Shown here in pieces: positions 61,351 through 64,000 of a stretch of DNA of 64,000 nucleotides. This DNA comes from Beaufortia kweichowensis (lineage: Eukaryota > Chordata > Actinopteri > Cypriniformes > Gastromyzontidae): the NCBI GenBank assembly GCA_019155185.1, contig CM032817.1:3900974-3964973 (forward strand), in the 5' to 3' direction. Positions within the stretch are counted from its first letter, which is position 1, and each line of letters opens with the position of its first letter. Under the pieces are notes generated by a model that did no database searches, was not told where the DNA came from, and saw only the letters and a list, made by a program, of their open reading frames with translations. The translations under genes and the position numbers were made by a program.

Positions 61351-64000
61351 CTGTAAAGAGGCAGTGGGAGAAATCCAGAGAGAACAAGGGGAGGAAAGAG
61401 GGAGGGAGAGAAAGGAATGAGGTTAATGACTGGATTGAATTTTTTCAAACTGTGGCATCTTTCTCTCTAATGCAATAAGGGAATCAGTGAGAAATCAGTG
61501 TGGTCAGGGTTGGGCGCACACGTGCAAACACAAACAGCATGGTCTCTGTGCGTGTGGCCAACACAGATTCACATGACAGGTCATTCATTGCTCAAGTATG
61601 TGCAATTCTACCAACTGTCACACTGTTTTAGTAACTGTTTTAGGAATATGTGTAGACAAAAAAAAATTCACACAATAAAAAAACCCTCTAAAAACTCAAA
61701 AGAAACTAAACTCACAGGAAACTTCATGTTCCTTATATACTAAAGCACCTTATGGTTTCATTTCACAGTTTTATAACAGCTTTGAAATGAAGTCAGATTT
61801 TAGAACTATAAAATACATTATAAATACCAACAATTTCAGCTATATTGTATCAGAAAAGCTAAAGATGCAACAGTAAGTAGATAAGTAGATGTATAGTAAG
61901 TACAGTTATATACAATATTAAGAAAACATTCCTAATTTATTATATATAGATTCCAGTCATTACATATATTCAGATTCCAGTAAAGCATTTATTTATAGGA
62001 AGTGTATTCCTTGAAGAGTGAATCAAGAATACTGTACATGTTCTGTGTTTTTATGAGTTTTCAGTCATTATGGCCATAAATATGACTAAGCTAATGAAAT
62101 TTAGGGGTAATATGTGAAACCAGTGGCTAGATTTACTTTCTTGCTGTACTGACTTATTATTTAAACAGTTATAAATTTCATGCAGACAATTTATAGCTGT
62201 TTTAATAAAAGTACTAATAAGGTTTTTGAGCAAATTCATTTAAGGACAGGGAAGACTATTGTCCAGGCTGAGGCTGAGATGAACAAAATCATTTTGTCAA
62301 ATCAAATTTATAATGATTAGATACGCTGCTAAAAGAAGCCAAAACATAGACACACAAACAAAGCAGTTGGCCATGGAAATCGCTCTCTTTCTTTCCAGTC
62401 ATTGACAACTGACTGACGCCACCTTTGTTCGTTCTGAGTGTGTGTTTGTTTATGTTTGTGTATGTCCTGTCAAGGTGGTAAATATGTCTTGACAAGTTTT
62501 GGCATTAGGTGAGTTTGTGATCGAAGGTCACAGGATGGAACGAGAGTGCGGGAGGAGGTATATGGATGGATGAAGCGTGATGAAGGTAAAAGCATGTACG
62601 AAAGGCCTCCAAAAACAAGAAACAGGAGGAAACAAGTTGTAAACAACACCTGGATGACAACGGCTTAAACCTTTCTGTGCTGTTTTTTCTGAAGACTGTT
62701 ACTGAGTCAAATTGACCTTTGCTGTACATGACAAATGACAATCTCAAAAGTCACAATTTGCTGTTTGTGACTGACCATGTATGAGGGACATGGTGACATG
62801 TTTAAATCATACCTTCAGAGGATGTCAGGCTGTAAAGTTTAAGCTTGAAAACTATGTCAAAGTTTAAAATGGGTCAAAAGGCAGCGCAAAAGAGAGTTTT
62901 TTAGCTGGTTTTTGTAAGATGGTAGCTGGTTTATCATCAATATCTATGTGTCCAAACTGACAATCACTTAACCCAACCCTAATAATCCATCCAGAAGTTG
63001 CGGATAGTGAGTGAAATGTGGGTGCGTATGTTCAGAACAAAGGAGGCCATTGCAACCACAATGATCGTTTCACTTTAATAAGTTTCTACGTCAAGTGCGT
63101 GACAAGGAGCTGGCTTAAAGTTACACACTCCTTTAAAATAAAACCCTAAAGTGCAACAGAGACTTCACCAGACTGAGAGAACTAGAGCAAGACAGCAGGT
63201 TAACAAGCATCGTAACTGAAGACAGCTCCAGAGAGACGCTAAGACAGTCTTCCTTTCTCTCTTCAACACTCTCATGAGAGAGTGATCATGTCCACATGAT
63301 TAATAAGGCCCATCGTTTCTCCTCCAACTCAAAGAGGAACTCAAGTGAGACAGGATTGTTGAAACTAAAACTCTTTCCACTAGTAGTTTTCAGTTTTTTT
63401 AGATTTCAGCCCAGAAGCATAAAAGTACTTGCTGAATGTGACAATCTCAGGAATAAATCTGTTGCCATGGGCCAGTGCTGGTGACGCCATATTTAGACAT
63501 TACTTCACAGTGAGAAACCATACCAGCTGTGCTATAGTCAGTTTTCATAAAATCTTTGTTGTTGAACATTGTTCTTAACAATATGGGTTACTAAAGACAT
63601 CCAAAACTTGTACTAAAGGTTCTTTAATGGGAACATCACTTAACGTCAGTAATATTACTGTTACATTAACCAAAATAAATCTTGTCTTCCTAAATCAATG
63701 TCTTTTATTATCAGTACTATTAGAGGCGACAAGAGTCAAGGCAACAATCACTTTACATACTCAAACAGACTAATGACAATTCCTATATGGGGTGTCAGAC
63801 TTTGTGTTTAAAGCTTACAATAATGCAATAATAACAACAACAAACATCGCAAACAACATTTCCAAATGATTATAACAAATACACGACAACTCTGTGACAC
63901 TCACTGCTTCTCACAATCTATTCTAAAAAGTTATTTTATTTCCAGCTTCTTATAAGGTTTGTTATTGTTAGTATTTCTTGACAATCATATCTAGTTATCA
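61351..64000 (-). other. nav3: nav3 upstream intron to window edge
   Basis: 2.65 kb containing no segment resembling the CH domain or the linker before LTARYTS. The upstream exons must lie beyond the right edge. Confidence 0.55.

Overview
The window is vertebrate nuclear DNA from a ray-finned fish, most likely a cyprinid. This rests on AT-rich intronic sequence, small GT-AG exons, tRNA-headed SINEs with the fish-type tail, three short LTRs of one family and hAT/TIR-type DNA repeats. No bacterial or organellar features are present. Species and lineage are inferred from these repeats only.

One protein-coding gene dominates, on the minus strand from 61350 to 12029: neuron navigator 3 (nav3), a large cytoskeletal and AAA+ ATPase-like protein that tracks microtubule plus ends and steers axons and migrating cells. 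I trace 33 core exons (about 6.35 kb of coding sequence, about 2,117 codons). They run from the linker after the N-terminal calponin-homology (CH) domain, which lies beyond the right edge, to the natural stop codon. Order: serine/proline-rich linker with SxIP (EB-binding type) motifs; conserved central blocks; two coiled-coil regions split over many small exons; polybasic segment; C-terminal AAA+ ATPase with an intact Walker A. The exon at 58310-58458 separates nav3 from nav2, and the C-terminus separates it from nav1.

Three features stand out. First, an in-frame alternative first exon at 49149-49713 replaces the CH domain and linker with a segment resembling the N-terminus of NAV1; it predicts a second product of about 1,850 residues. 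Second, two otherwise well-conserved exons carry frame-breaking length changes: 52084-52197 (one base too many) and 42130-42496 (two bases short, giving two tandem stops). These are either assembly errors at a homopolymer and a dinucleotide run, or real lesions in a decaying duplicate. Third, candidate 21-24 nt in-frame microexons cluster in the coiled-coil/polybasic part of the gene.

Layout: 1-9500 is the flank downstream of nav3, holding a TIR DNA transposon (4033-4886), an adjoining SINE, a solo LTR (8345-8856) and two promoter-like patches, one with a possible minus-strand first exon and second exon. 9500-12028 is the probable nav3 3' UTR. 12029-31713 holds densely packed nav3 exons. 31714-61281 holds larger introns with two more solo LTRs, SINE remnants and microsatellites. 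61351-64000 is intron with no recognised feature.
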